In this document: in pieces, positions 8,610 to 18,135 of the stretch | Numbering within the stretch: the stretch's first letter is position 1 | Layout of the letters: the number at the start of each line of letters is the position of its first letter | Assembly: GCA_002364615.1 (NCBI GenBank) | Contig: DEYP01000013.1 | Location: forward strand, 62,001 to 126,000 | DNA length: 64,000 nt | DNA from: Arsukibacterium sp. UBA3155 | GTDB taxonomy: Bacteria > Pseudomonadota > Gammaproteobacteria > Enterobacterales > Alteromonadaceae | Reading direction: 5' to 3' | The notes under the pieces: model-generated | Databases searched by the model: none | Seen by the model: only the letters and a program-made list of their open reading frames with translations | Told to the model about the DNA's origin: nothing | Made by a program: the position numbers and the translations under genes

Positions 8610-9976
8610 TAGGCGTTCTCCTTCTCCGCATGAGCAGCAACAATACCTGCGCTTTGCTCATCTAACACGTGTAAAATAGATTTCGCTTTAGCTTGTACAA
8701 TGCTGTGTACAAACAGTAATGGTAAAGCAGCAATCAGACCCAAAGCGGTGGTAACCAACGCTAAGGAGATTGAGCCTGCCATCAGTTTCGGATCACCGGT
8801 TCCGTACAGAGTAATTTGCTGGAACGTCAGGATCATACCGATAACGGTACCTAACAGACCCATCAGCGGTGCTACCGCAGCAAATAACTTGATTAAACCA
8901 ATACCGCGGTCGATGCTTGGCGTCTCACGCAGGATAGCTTCATCTAATTTAAGCTCAAGGTTTTCAACATCAGCTGAACGGTTCTGATGATACACATTCA
9001 GAATACGGCCCAGTGGATTGCTGTCTGAAGGGTTAGCCAGGTTTTTCAGCTGTGAACGCATTTTGCCGCCTACCACGGTTAATACCAGGAAGCGCTCAAG
9101 TGCAATCAGTAAACCGATAAACAGTAACACAGTGATCAGGTAACCAACGGTGCCACCCTGGTGGTAGTATTCCATCAGTGTGCTACGTTGCTGGTTTAAG
9201 CGCAGTAAGCTGTTGCCTTTAGTCGGGTCAACATATAAACCTGCTAACTCACCCTTAGCCGTGTTGTGGTATTCAGCAACAGAGTTATGAATTTTTGACT
9301 GTGGCTGACGACCCAGTGGCTGAATTTGGTCAGTATCAACGTTACGGATCAGATATTCGGTATCTGTGGTCAGGTGGAAAGAACCAAACCGGGTTACCCG
9401 CTCAGTTGAACTGCCGCCATCTAACATAACCACTTCAGCGTCAAACTGCGACGTTTTAGCTGATTCAGTCATTTCAGTCAGCATGGCAACCCACAGGTCT
9501 TCCATCTGGCTCAGAGTTGGTAGTTCAGTTGCTGCAGCGATAGCGCGCAGTGGCTCTTCACGACCTGGATACTGAGCGCTGATCAGAGAACTGGTGATAA
9601 CACCGATTGTCTGGTTAGCTGCCTGACGAACCACACCAAATACTTCGCCCATAGTACCCTGAGCACTTTCCAGCTCCTGGATTTTCTGCGCGATTAAGAT
9701 GTCATTGTCAGAGTATGCTTTAGCCAGACGCTTACCACGGGCTTCTTCATCAGCAAACTGCTTTTTAGCGGTGTTCAATAACGCTTGCTTATCAGCACGT
9801 TCGGCCAGGAAAGCACGCTCACGTTCCTGATTCATCCGGCCTTCAACAGCACGTTCTTTTTTAATTTGCTCTAAAAGCTGGTCAAGCTGAGCAGTGTTTG
9901 CTGCAGCGTTAAATGCTACAGATGCCGATAACGTCACGGCAGCAGCAACAACTAAAGTTTTAATAGCCTTTCTCAT
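8609..9976 (-). CDS. TtpC-like MotA/TolQ/ExbB proton channel family protein
   Basis: This 455-residue protein has a signal sequence (about 1-26), a long charged helical periplasmic part (about 30-110, coiled-coil-like), and then a C-terminal ExbB-type channel domain with membrane segments at about 277, 375 and 420. The channel domain shows LLGTVIGMILTFQQITLYGT and LALVTTALGLIAALP. In vibrios the equivalent TtpC is an essential extra part of the TonB2 system. Its position between the DUF3450 gene and exbB is the usual one. It is over twice as long as plain ExbB because of the periplasmic part. Confidence 0.87.
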   Translation of the reverse strand: MRKAIKTLVVAAAVTLSASVAFNAAANTAQLDQLLEQIKKERAVEGRMNQERERAFLAERADKQALLNTAKKQFADEEARGKRLAKAYSDNDILIAQKIQELESAQGTMGEVFGVVRQAANQTIGVITSSLISAQYPGREEPLRAIAAATELPTLSQMEDLWVAMLTEMTESAKTSQFDAEVVMLDGGSSTERVTRFGSFHLTTDTEYLIRNVDTDQIQPLGRQPQSKIHNSVAEYHNTAKGELAGLYVDPTKGNSLLRLNQQRSTLMEYYHQGGTVGYLITVLLFIGLLIALERFLVLTVVGGKMRSQLKNLANPSDSNPLGRILNVYHQNRSADVENLELKLDEAILRETPSIDRGIGLIKLFAAVAPLMGLLGTVIGMILTFQQITLYGTGDPKLMAGSISLALVTTALGLIAALPLLFVHSIVQAKAKSILHVLDEQSAGIVAAHAEKENA

Positions 9977-9982
9977 TTATTC

Positions 9983-10753
9983 TTACTCCGCTGCGAAAAG
10001 TGGTACACGGTCCATATCAGGGGTCGCTTCACGACGCGACATCTTGATAAGGTTGGTGATTGAATTCATGTATGAATCAGGTAGCTTTTCCCAGCTTTTT
10101 GTTTCTTTGTTGTAAGCCCAGGCTGCTTTGCCGTCCAGAGACTGCGCGGCCAAAGCAAGGCGGCCAACACTTAAATAATCAACGGTAATTTCCTGGCCTT
10201 CAAAATTCAGGGTGCCCTGGAAAGCAGCCATTTCAGAGCCGTAGCCCATTTCAATGCTGTAAGCTTCCAGAATTTGACGGTACTGTTCTGAACGCTGTAC
10301 ATCAGAACGTTCCATCAATTCACGTAGCTTCTCTACGCGCTCAAGACGACGCTCGGTGCGCAGTGGAATATCGGCGTTTACAAACTGCTCTAACGCGTCA
10401 ATCATCCGGAACATCAGCGGCACGGTGCCTTTGTTGGTATTTTCAAGATCATCCATCTGACGTTGCAGAGAGTTAATCTGGCGCTGTTGGTCGTTAACCA
10501 GCGTTTGCAAAAAATCGTTGTACACTTTTAAGTTTTCGGTTTGCACCACAACAACACGGTACTCACCCAACAATTCCTGAGTTTGCTCGTATATGGTGTT
10601 TATTTTTTCCTGAGACTGCAAAGCCGCACGTTGGATCTGGCTATTCGCCTGGTGAAGATCTTTTAAGTCTGTTGCAGCGGCTGAGCCGGCAAAAGCTAAG
10701 CTGCCAGCCAGTGCTGAGGCAACAAGACTCTTTTGAATTTTTTTGTTAAACAT
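9983..10753 (-). CDS. DUF3450 family periplasmic protein, first gene of TonB2 operon
   Basis: The start is the ATG at 10753 (MFNKKIQKSLVASALAG...), which follows GGGAAC and begins a clear signal peptide cut after about residue 26 (GSAAATD). The frame is open further upstream but that part is not signal-like. The 256-residue protein is mainly a coiled coil (about 30-130; for example QRQINSLQRQMDDLENTN). It fits the DUF3450 family, found at the head of TonB2 operons in Alteromonadales. Its function is unknown; a scaffold or sensor for the TtpC motor is inference. Confidence 0.85.
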   Translation of the reverse strand: MFNKKIQKSLVASALAGSLAFAGSAAATDLKDLHQANSQIQRAALQSQEKINTIYEQTQELLGEYRVVVVQTENLKVYNDFLQTLVNDQQRQINSLQRQMDDLENTNKGTVPLMFRMIDALEQFVNADIPLRTERRLERVEKLRELMERSDVQRSEQYRQILEAYSIEMGYGSEMAAFQGTLNFEGQEITVDYLSVGRLALAAQSLDGKAAWAYNKETKSWEKLPDSYMNSITNLIKMSRREATPDMDRVPLFAAE

Positions 10754-10811
10754 AGTTCCCAACCAATTATTGCTGATTAACGTAACCTGATTAGTGTAAG
10801 AGCTTATGCTG

Positions 10812-10837
10812 AAATTCAGATACAAAATTCAGATACA
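10812..10837. repeat. 13-bp tandem direct repeat upstream of the DUF3450/TonB operon
   Basis: AAATTCAGATACA occurs twice back to back (10812-10824 and 10825-10837), 60-85 bases upstream of the first operon gene. It lies where a promoter or operator is expected, but no known regulator site is recognised. Confidence 0.6.
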
Positions 10838-10987
10838 ATAAGCCCTCGGTTAGAGGGTAAACCGTCCGCATCATTGCAGTTAAAACGCAGGTTGTCAACA
10901 GCATGCAGCTGCCTGAACCTAAGGTTTACCACGATGATCCGGCCGGTTTATCACCCATTTTATGCGCCATTAAATCGGTCTTTCTGA

Positions 10988-11010
10988 AAATTTAATGAAA
11001 CATTAAATTT
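10988..11010. terminator. AT-rich perfect hairpin after fba (weak terminator candidate)
   Basis: AAATTTAATG (10988-10997) and CATTAAATTT (11001-11010) form a 10-bp perfect stem with a 3-base loop, 5 bases after the fba stop. The stem is nearly all A-T and the downstream T run is short, so termination may be inefficient. Confidence 0.45.
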
Positions 11011-11015
11011 ATTGC

Positions 11016-12080
11016 TTATTTTATATTCGGTGTCAATTTACCTGCCGCATAAAGTTCAACCATAGCATCAAGTGACAATGCTTTAATTTTACTACCATTT
11101 CCGGCACAACCGAAGGCTTCATAGCGCGCAATGCAGATATCTGCCATGGCTTTTACCGACGCCTGCAAATATTTTCGCGGGTCGAACTCTGCCGGATGCT
11201 GCGCCAGATAGCGGCGAATGGCACCAGTAGATGCCAACCTTAAGTCGGTATCGATGTTAATTTTACGCACACCAAACTTAATGCCCTGTTGTATTTGAGC
11301 CACCGGCACACCATAAGTTTCCGGGATTTTTCCACCGTACTCATTTATCACTTCCAGCCAGTCTTGCGGCACGGAAGAAGAACCATGCATAACCAGATGG
11401 GTATCCGGGATCCGTTGATGAATTGCTTTAATCCGGTCAATGGCCAGAATATCATCCGTTGGTGGCCGGCTGAATTTATACGCACCATGCGATGTGCCAC
11501 AGGCAATAGCCAGCGCATCGACTTGTGTTTCGCGTACAAACTGGGCCGCTTCTTCCGGATCGGTCAGCATCTGGTCATGAGTCAGCACGCAATCTGCACC
11601 AATACCGTCTTCCTCACCGGCTTCTCCGGTTTCCAGTGACCCAAGGCAACCTAACTCACCCTCAACCGATACGCCACACGCGTGCGCTATTTCAACAACC
11701 TTGCGCGTTACATTTACATTGTAAGCGTAGTCCATTGGTGTTTTACCATCTTCACCCAATGAACCATCCATCATTACCGATGAGAACCCAAGCTGGATGG
11801 AACGCTGGCACACTGCCAGTGATGTGCCATGATCCTGATGCATGACCACCGGCACATGCGGAAACTCTTCCACGGCGGCTAAAATAAGGTGCCGTAAAAA
11901 CGGGGCTCCCGCATATTTGCGCGCGCCAGCTGAAGCTTGCACTATCACCGGGCTGTCCGTTTTATCAGCGGCCAGCATAATGGCTCGCATTTGTTCCAGA
12001 TTGTTTACGTTAAATGCCGGAATGCCGTAGCCTACTTCGGCGGCGTGATCGAGCATTTGCCGTAATGATATCAGTGCCAT
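11016..12080 (-). CDS. fba: class II fructose-bisphosphate aldolase
   Basis: The enzyme splits fructose 1,6-bisphosphate into dihydroxyacetone phosphate and glyceraldehyde 3-phosphate, and also works in gluconeogenesis. The 354-residue protein has the class II zinc and substrate motifs: [10 protein letters not shown] with the metal-binding His and Asp, [18 protein letters not shown], and [12 protein letters not shown]. The layout is that of the longer CbbA-like IIB group. It is the last of the tkt-epd-pgk-fba set, with a 100-base gap after pgk. That gap contains TATAAA on the minus strand, so a separate promoter is possible. Confidence 0.95.
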   Translation of the reverse strand: MALISLRQMLDHAAEVGYGIPAFNVNNLEQMRAIMLAADKTDSPVIVQASAGARKYAGAPFLRHLILAAVEEFPHVPVVMHQDHGTSLAVCQRSIQLGFSSVMMDGSLGEDGKTPMDYAYNVNVTRKVVEIAHACGVSVEGELGCLGSLETGEAGEEDGIGADCVLTHDQMLTDPEEAAQFVRETQVDALAIACGTSHGAYKFSRPPTDDILAIDRIKAIHQRIPDTHLVMHGSSSVPQDWLEVINEYGGKIPETYGVPVAQIQQGIKFGVRKINIDTDLRLASTGAIRRYLAQHPAEFDPRKYLQASVKAMADICIARYEAFGCAGNGSKIKALSLDAMVELYAAGKLTPNIK

Positions 12081-12180
12081 GAAAGCCTCTCTTTTATACT
12101 AAGGTACAGTTTGTATTTAATAATCGTAGTGTAGGTAAAACATTGTGCTTATTTTATTATGAATTTTAAATGACATTGCT

Positions 12181-13365
12181 TTAATGCTTTTCGCTAGCGC
12201 GTTGCTCCAATATCGCTACCGCCGGTAAGGTTTTGCCTTCCAGAAACTCTAAAAACGCACCACCGCCAGTCGAAATATACGAAACATCATCAGCAATACC
12301 ATATTTATCAATAGCCGCCAGCGTATCACCGCCACCCGCAATTGAAAATGCGTCACTTTGCGCAATGGCTTCTGCCAACGCTTTGGTACCGGCCGCAAAC
12401 TGCTCGAATTCAAACACCCCTACCGGGCCATTCCAGACAATAGTGCCGGCTTTTTTTATAATCTCGGTAAGTTTACCTATGGTTGCCGGACCAATATCAA
12501 AAATCATTTCTGTACTGGCAACATCCGCTGCCATCGTTAATCGGGCCGGGGTTTGTTCGCTGAATTCCTGCCCGACAACAACGTCGGTAGGTACGGGTAT
12601 AATAGCCCCCCGGGCTTTGGCTTGTTCAATCAGTCGCTTTGCTTCAGGAATTAAATCTGGCTCGTACAAAGACTTACCTACGTTATTACCTTCTGCGGCA
12701 ATAAAAGTGTTGGCAATACCGCCGCCAACAATAAGCTGATCAACAAGGCCCGATAAAGATTCAAGAACTGTTAGTTTAGTAGAAACTTTTGAGCCACCAA
12801 CAATGGCGACCAGTGGTCGTTTCGGATTTTTAAGCGCCGCGGCTAAGGCATCAAGCTCTGCCACCAGTAGAGGGCCGGCGCAGGCAACGGGTGCAAACTT
12901 CGCTACACCATGAGTAGAAGCTTGTGCCCGGTGAGCAGTACCAAAGGCGTCCATCACAAACACATCACATAATGCGGCCAGCTTTCTGGCCAGCTGGTCG
13001 TCGTTTTTGCCTTCGCCAGGGTTAAAACGGACATTTTCAAACACCACCACTTCGCCGCTGTTTGCTTCAACTCCCTGCAAATAGTCACTGGCTAATTTTA
13101 CCGGCACCTGTAATGCCTCTGCCAGATAATCCACGACGGGCTGCAACGACGCATCTTTAGTGAACACGCCCTCTTCCGGGCGGCCCAGGTGCGACATCAC
13201 CATTACGCGGGCGCCTTGATCAAGGGCAAGTTTTAAAGTAGGGATTGCGGCTTTCAGGCGGGCGTCAGAGGTAACTTTACCGTCTTTTACCGGTACATTT
13301 AAGTCTTCCCGAATTAACACCCGCTTTCCTGCTAAATCCAGATCGCTCATCCGAATAACGCTCAT
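12181..13365 (-). CDS. pgk: phosphoglycerate kinase
   Basis: The enzyme transfers phosphate between 1,3-bisphosphoglycerate and ADP in glycolysis. The start is the ATG at 13365 ([20 protein letters not shown]) with AAGGAG 7 bases upstream; the open frame continues upstream without a good start. The 394-residue protein has the N-terminal signature [19 protein letters not shown], the hinge region [10 protein letters not shown], and the C-terminal nucleotide site GPVGVFE and [12 protein letters not shown]. It begins 16 bases after the epd stop, so the two are co-transcribed. Confidence 0.96.
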   Translation of the reverse strand: MSVIRMSDLDLAGKRVLIREDLNVPVKDGKVTSDARLKAAIPTLKLALDQGARVMVMSHLGRPEEGVFTKDASLQPVVDYLAEALQVPVKLASDYLQGVEANSGEVVVFENVRFNPGEGKNDDQLARKLAALCDVFVMDAFGTAHRAQASTHGVAKFAPVACAGPLLVAELDALAAALKNPKRPLVAIVGGSKVSTKLTVLESLSGLVDQLIVGGGIANTFIAAEGNNVGKSLYEPDLIPEAKRLIEQAKARGAIIPVPTDVVVGQEFSEQTPARLTMAADVASTEMIFDIGPATIGKLTEIIKKAGTIVWNGPVGVFEFEQFAAGTKALAEAIAQSDAFSIAGGGDTLAAIDKYGIADDVSYISTGGGAFLEFLEGKTLPAVAILEQRASEKH

Positions 13366-13381
13366 ATTTCGCTCCTTGTCT

Positions 13382-14395
13382 TTAAATTTGTTGCAGCATA
13401 GCCCGTGCTGTATCGAGCATCCTGTTGGCAAAACCCCACTCGTTATCACACCACACCAGGCATTTCACCAGGCGCTTATGACTTACCCGGGTCTGGGAGC
13501 CATCGACAATGCAGGAATGCGGATTATGATTAAAGTCGACTGACACTAAAGGCTCTTCAGTATAATCGAGAATACCCATTAAGCTGGACTGACCGGCCTG
13601 TTGCAATGCTTCATTTATCCGGCTAATGCTAACATCCTGATGTAAGGTAACACTTAAGTCCATTGCGGTAACGTTAACCGTTGGCACTCTAACGGCTATC
13701 GCTTCGAACCGGCCTGCAAATTTTGGCAAAATGCGCTCTATGCCCAGGGCAAGCTTCGTATCAACCGGAATAATCGATTGGCTGGCCGCCCGGGTGCGGC
13801 GTAAATCAGGATGATAGGCATCGATAACCTGCTGATCATGCATAGAAGCATGAATGGTGGTAATAGTGCCGCTTTCTACCCCGAAATGCTGGTCCAGCAC
13901 CTGGATCACCGGCACAATGCAATTGGTGGTACAAGAACCCGCAGAAATAACGGTCATTTCAGTGCTAAGCAAATGCTGATTAATGCCATATATTATCGTT
14001 GCATCAATATCAGCATCTGCCGGATGAGAAAACAGTACCTTTTTAGCACCGGCGGTTAAATGCCAGCTTGCATGCTCCCGGCTATGAAACACCCCGGTGC
14101 ATTCCAGTACAATATCAACATCCAGTTCCGCCCAGGGTAATTCCAGCGGATCGGCTTCGCTGTATAAATTTATCTCATCGCCCGCGACCCGGATCCCGCC
14201 GGCGAATGATTCTACTTTACTGCCAAAGCGGCCATGCGAGGTATCGTACTTTAACAGGTGAGCGACGCCCTTAGCATCGGCCAGCTCGTTAATAGCAACA
14301 ACTTGTAGCTGCTGTTGCCAACCATTTTCATAAATAGCCCGCAAAATATTGCGACCAATGCGGCCGAAGCCATTAATTGCCAGTTTAATTGCCAT
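13382..14395 (-). CDS. epd: erythrose-4-phosphate dehydrogenase
   Basis: This 337-residue GAPDH-fold enzyme oxidises erythrose 4-phosphate to 4-phosphoerythronate for pyridoxal phosphate synthesis. It has the NAD fold [10 protein letters not shown] and the active-site Cys in SAGSCTTNC. The block [19 protein letters not shown] and the tail [10 protein letters not shown] ... [14 protein letters not shown] are Epd-type rather than GapA-type. The position tkt-epd-pgk-fba is the classical gammaproteobacterial order. Some Epd proteins also have weak GAPDH activity, so a dual role cannot be excluded. Confidence 0.9.
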   Translation of the reverse strand: MAIKLAINGFGRIGRNILRAIYENGWQQQLQVVAINELADAKGVAHLLKYDTSHGRFGSKVESFAGGIRVAGDEINLYSEADPLELPWAELDVDIVLECTGVFHSREHASWHLTAGAKKVLFSHPADADIDATIIYGINQHLLSTEMTVISAGSCTTNCIVPVIQVLDQHFGVESGTITTIHASMHDQQVIDAYHPDLRRTRAASQSIIPVDTKLALGIERILPKFAGRFEAIAVRVPTVNVTAMDLSVTLHQDVSISRINEALQQAGQSSLMGILDYTEEPLVSVDFNHNPHSCIVDGSQTRVSHKRLVKCLVWCDNEWGFANRMLDTARAMLQQI

Positions 14396-14452
14396 ATCAC
14401 CACATAGAAGTGGGACCGCAATGCGGCCCCGGAATTGGATTAATGCTAACGG

Positions 14453-16453
14453 TTAACCGTTAAGCTGTTTGGTTGCAGCCTGAGTAATCGCGTCGACGGT
14501 AATGCCAAAATGCTGAAACAGCTCATCGGCTGGTGCCGACTCACCAAAGCTGGTCATGCCGATGACATCACCCGCTAAGCCGACATATTTATACCAGCTG
14601 TCGACAATCCCTGCTTCTACCGCAATACGTTTGGTTACTGCAGCTGGCAATACGGCCTCGCGATACGCTGCATCCTGAGCGTCAAACACATCGGTAGATG
14701 GCATGGATACCACCCGCACCTGCTTGCCCTGCTCAGTCAGGTTTTTGGCAGCTTGTACCGCCAGTTCAACCTCTGAGCCGGTAGCGATAATAATCAGTTC
14801 CGGGCTTTGTTTGCTATCCAGTAGTACATAACCACCGCGTCTGATATTGCTTACCGCTGCAGCATCGCGTGCTTGCTGCACCAGATTTTGCCGGCTGAAA
14901 ATTAAGGTGGTTGGACCGTCGGTCCGTTCAATGGCTGCCTGCCAGGCTACCGCCGACTCTACCTGGTCACAAGGGCGCCAGTTCATCAGGTTTGGTGTCG
15001 CCCGCAAGCTGATAAGTTGCTCTACCGGCTGGTGCGTTGGGCCATCTTCACCCAGACCAATTGAGTCGTGGGTATAAACGAAGATCACCCGCTGCTTCAT
15101 CAACGCAGCCATTCGCACCGCATTGCGGGCATATTCCATAAACATTAAGAAGGTAGCGCCATAAGGCACAAAACCACCGTGCAGGGCTATACCGTTCATC
15201 ATGGCTGACATGCCAAATTCACGTACCCCATAATAAATATAGTTGCCGCTGGCATCAGCTGCAGTAAGCGGTTTAGAACCGGACCAAATGGTTAAATTAG
15301 AACCTGCCAAATCAGCTGAACCACCCATCATTTCCGGTAGCAACGGACCAAACGCATTTAAGGCGTTTTGCGATGCTTTACGACTGGCAATGGTGGCAGG
15401 GTTGGCTTGTAATTTTTCAATATAGGCCTGTGATTGCTCTGCCCAGTTGGCGGGCAGTTCACCGGCAGTGCGCCGGCTAAACTCGGCAGCCAGCTGCGGA
15501 TGTTCCTGCTGATAAGCAGCAAACAAGGTATTCCACTGCTGTTCTGCTTCAGCACCTTTGGCATGGGCATCCCACTGCGCATAAATATCAGCAGGGATCT
15601 CAAACGGCGCATGTGGCCATTGCAAATAATCACGCGAGGCTGCTATTTCAGCATCGCCCAACGGTGCACCATGACAGTCATGACTGCCGCCTTTATTCGG
15701 TGAGCCATAACCGATAACGGTTTTACAGCAGATCAGGGTTGGTTTATCACTTTGAGCCTGGGCCTGGGCAATGGCTGCACTAACTGCCTCACTATTGTGG
15801 CCATCTACATTTGCAATAACATGCCAGCCATAAGCAGCAAACCGGGCCGGCGTATCGTCGGTAAACCATCCTTCAACATGCCCATCAATTGAAATGCCGT
15901 TGTCATCCCAAAAGGCAATAAGTTTATTCAGGCCTAAGGTACCGGCAATGGAGCAGGCTTCGTGAGATATACCTTCCATTAAGCAACCGTCACCTAAAAA
16001 TACGTAGGTATGGTGATCAACCACTGCAAACTCAGGTTGGTTAAACTGGGCGGCCAAGGCTTTTTCAGCCAGCGCCATTCCCACCGCATTTGTCAGCCCC
16101 TGGCCCAGCGGGCCGGTGGTGGTTTCAACACCCGGCGCATAGCCATATTCCGGGTGGCCCGGGGTTCTGGAATGCAACTGCCGGAATTGCTTCAAATCAT
16201 CAATGGATAAATCATAGCCGCTAAGATGCAACAATGAGTAAAGCAGCATAGAGCCATGGCCATTGGATAATATAAAACGGTCACGGTCGGCCCATGCCGG
16301 GTTAGCCGGGTTATGCTTCAGGTAATCCCGCCAGAGCACCTCAGCAATATCTGCCATGCCCATGGGGGCACCAGGGTGGCCTGATTTTGCTTTTTGAACC
16401 GCGTCCATACTTAAGGCACGGATGGCATTGGCGAGTTGTTTACGAGATGGCAT
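14453..16453 (-). CDS. tkt: transketolase
   Basis: This thiamine-diphosphate enzyme moves two-carbon units in the pentose phosphate pathway and supplies erythrose 4-phosphate, the Epd substrate. The start is the ATG at 16453 ([15 protein letters not shown]) with AGGAG upstream; a longer open frame lacks this signal. The 666-residue protein has SGHPGAPMG at about 35, [12 protein letters not shown], the thiamine-diphosphate motif GDGCLMEG ... DDNGISIDG, and [16 protein letters not shown] in the pyrimidine domain. It leads the tkt-epd-pgk-fba group and is divergent from metK. Confidence 0.96.
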   Translation of the reverse strand: MPSRKQLANAIRALSMDAVQKAKSGHPGAPMGMADIAEVLWRDYLKHNPANPAWADRDRFILSNGHGSMLLYSLLHLSGYDLSIDDLKQFRQLHSRTPGHPEYGYAPGVETTTGPLGQGLTNAVGMALAEKALAAQFNQPEFAVVDHHTYVFLGDGCLMEGISHEACSIAGTLGLNKLIAFWDDNGISIDGHVEGWFTDDTPARFAAYGWHVIANVDGHNSEAVSAAIAQAQAQSDKPTLICCKTVIGYGSPNKGGSHDCHGAPLGDAEIAASRDYLQWPHAPFEIPADIYAQWDAHAKGAEAEQQWNTLFAAYQQEHPQLAAEFSRRTAGELPANWAEQSQAYIEKLQANPATIASRKASQNALNAFGPLLPEMMGGSADLAGSNLTIWSGSKPLTAADASGNYIYYGVREFGMSAMMNGIALHGGFVPYGATFLMFMEYARNAVRMAALMKQRVIFVYTHDSIGLGEDGPTHQPVEQLISLRATPNLMNWRPCDQVESAVAWQAAIERTDGPTTLIFSRQNLVQQARDAAAVSNIRRGGYVLLDSKQSPELIIIATGSEVELAVQAAKNLTEQGKQVRVVSMPSTDVFDAQDAAYREAVLPAAVTKRIAVEAGIVDSWYKYVGLAGDVIGMTSFGESAPADELFQHFGITVDAITQAATKQLNG

Positions 16454-16609
16454 TGTAGCTCCTGCTAGTGGCTTTATTGGGGAAGGCATAAAACTTGGGC
16501 CTTATTTTCACTTACTGTTGTCCAGATGGCAAATGTTAATCCGTGACAACCAATATTTTCCTGTTGCAAGTGATCGGTCTGTTAACTTTACCGTAAACTT
16601 TGGCATTAA

Positions 16610-16625
16610 AGACGTCTGGGCGTCA
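16610..16625 (+). promoter_or_regulatory. MetJ operator (tandem met boxes) upstream of metK
   Basis: AGACGTCT at 16610-16617 is an exact match to the 8-bp met box, and the next 8 bases, GGGCGTCA, are a degenerate second box. MetJ with S-adenosylmethionine binds such tandem boxes and represses methionine and SAM genes, including metK. It lies about 160 bases before metK, so the leader would be long unless a second promoter lies closer. Confidence 0.75.
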
Positions 16626-16688
16626 AATATTACTAGCCAAGGCCAGCCTGTTTTACTAAAATAAGCGGCTATTTTTCTGGTGGTGATA

Positions 16689-16711
16689 ATAAGCCTTATT
16701 TTTTGGCTTAT
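16689..16711 (+). promoter_or_regulatory. hairpin in the metK leader
   Basis: ATAAGCC (16689-16695) pairs with GGCTTAT (16705-16711) around a T-rich 9-base loop, 71 bases before metK. No T run follows, so it is not a plain terminator. It could stabilise the leader RNA. Confidence 0.35.
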
Positions 16712-16782
16712 CTGACAGGGCTGAGAACACAGTACTGCTACCCCAGCGTGATGAATTAACCAACTTTGGTGGAACACAACAG

Positions 16783-17931
16783 ATGGCACAACATATTTTT
16801 ACTTCTGAGTCGGTATCTGAAGGACATCCGGACAAAATCGCCGATCAAATCTCCGATGCAGTATTAGATGCAATTTTAGAACAAGACCCGAAAGCCCGTG
16901 TCGCCTGTGAAACCTTTGTTAAAACCGGCATGGTTCTGGTTGGTGGTGAAATTACTACCACGGCTTGGGTGGATATTGAAGAGCTTACCCGTAAAACAGT
17001 TCGTGAAATTGGCTACACCCATTCCGACATGGGTTTTGATGCAGACTCATGTGCGGTACTTAACGCCATTGGTAAACAATCGCCAGACATTAATCAGGGT
17101 GTAGACAAAACCGACCCGCGGGAACAAGGCGCAGGCGATCAGGGTTTAATGTTTGGTTATGCCAGCAACGAGACTGACGTATTAATGCCGGCTCCGGTGA
17201 CTTATGCTCACCGTTTAGTGCAGCGACAGGCTCAGGTACGTAAAGACGGTACTCTGCCGTGGTTGCGACCGGATGCCAAATCACAGTTAAGTTTTATATA
17301 CGAAGACGGCAAACCGGTAGGTATTGACGCGGTGGTGTTATCTACGCAGCACTGCGACACCATCAGCACTGAAAATTTGCGTGAAGCGGTAATGGAAACC
17401 ATTATTAAGCCGGTACTACCCGCAGAATGGTTGACCAAAAGCACCAAGTATTTTATTAACCCGACTGGCCGTTTTGTGATTGGCGGCCCAATGGGCGACT
17501 GTGGTTTAACCGGTCGTAAAATTATCGTCGATACCTACGGCGGTATGGCGCGTCACGGTGGTGGTGCATTTTCGGGTAAAGACCCGTCAAAAGTTGACCG
17601 CTCAGCTGCATACGCCGCGCGCTATGTGGCCAAAAACATTGTCGCTGCAGGCCTGGCTGATCGCTGTGAACTGCAGGTATCTTACGCAATTGGCATCGCC
17701 GAGCCGACGTCTATCAGTCTGGAGACGTTTGGTACCAGTAAATTGTCGGAAGAGCAGTTAATTAAACTGGTACGCGAGCATTTTGACCTTCGCCCCTATG
17801 GCCTGATTGAAATGCTGGACCTGGAGCGGCCAATTTACGGCGCTACTGCCGCCTACGGTCACTTTGGCCGCAGCGAGTTCCCGTGGGAGCAAACTGATAA
17901 AGCTGATTTACTGCGGCAATACGCTAAATAA
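16783..17931 (+). CDS. metK: methionine adenosyltransferase (SAM synthetase)
   Basis: The enzyme makes S-adenosylmethionine from methionine and ATP. The 382-residue protein has the N-terminal ATP and metal motif [18 protein letters not shown] (about 10-27), the hexapeptide GAGDQG, and the P-loop-like [16 protein letters not shown] near residue 260. Length and motifs are standard. It is preceded by GGTGG at the ribosome binding position and by a MetJ box, and followed by a hairpin terminator. Confidence 0.97.
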   Translation: MAQHIFTSESVSEGHPDKIADQISDAVLDAILEQDPKARVACETFVKTGMVLVGGEITTTAWVDIEELTRKTVREIGYTHSDMGFDADSCAVLNAIGKQSPDINQGVDKTDPREQGAGDQGLMFGYASNETDVLMPAPVTYAHRLVQRQAQVRKDGTLPWLRPDAKSQLSFIYEDGKPVGIDAVVLSTQHCDTISTENLREAVMETIIKPVLPAEWLTKSTKYFINPTGRFVIGGPMGDCGLTGRKIIVDTYGGMARHGGGAFSGKDPSKVDRSAAYAARYVAKNIVAAGLADRCELQVSYAIGIAEPTSISLETFGTSKLSEEQLIKLVREHFDLRPYGLIEMLDLERPIYGATAAYGHFGRSEFPWEQTDKADLLRQYAK

Positions 17932-17956
17932 GCCTGCTTTAAACAGTTACAACCTT

Positions 17957-17994
17957 AAAAAAGGAGAGCCAAGGCTCTCCTTTTCTGTTTTTCT
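17957..17994 (+). terminator. intrinsic terminator after metK
   Basis: AAAAGGAGAGCC (17959-17970) pairs with GGCTCTCCTTTT (17973-17984), with the tip opened to a small loop, followed by CTGTTTTTC. It lies about 30 bases after the metK stop. Confidence 0.85.
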
Positions 17995-18135
17995 TGGTTA
18001 TTCAGCTTATTTTAGCCTTACCAATACCCCTGTTTTGTGTATGATAAAGGCGTTTTACCTTCCAGGGTTAAATTGCCAGCATTGGCAACTAACAAATAGA
18101 AAGATAAGAAAGATAATAAGGTCAAAGGAAATATT

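Larger units (their letters stand above)
16454..16782. other. divergent regulatory region between tkt and metK
   Basis: This 329-base non-coding stretch holds the promoters of tkt (minus) and metK (plus), the MetJ-type operator at 16610-16625 and a leader hairpin at 16689-16711. A minus-strand open frame across it overlaps the metK start and looks accidental. Confidence 0.7.

Noticed and set aside
13382-14395. Classical GapA (glyceraldehyde-3-phosphate dehydrogenase)
   Set aside because: The [17 protein letters not shown] and VDGSQTRV motifs and the place between tkt and pgk fit Epd.
16454-16782. SAM riboswitch before metK
   Set aside because: No SAM-I or SAM-II core was recognised; an exact met box explains the control better.
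16508-16789. Minus-strand open frame across the metK leader
   Set aside because: It overlaps the MetJ box and metK start and has no family resemblance.
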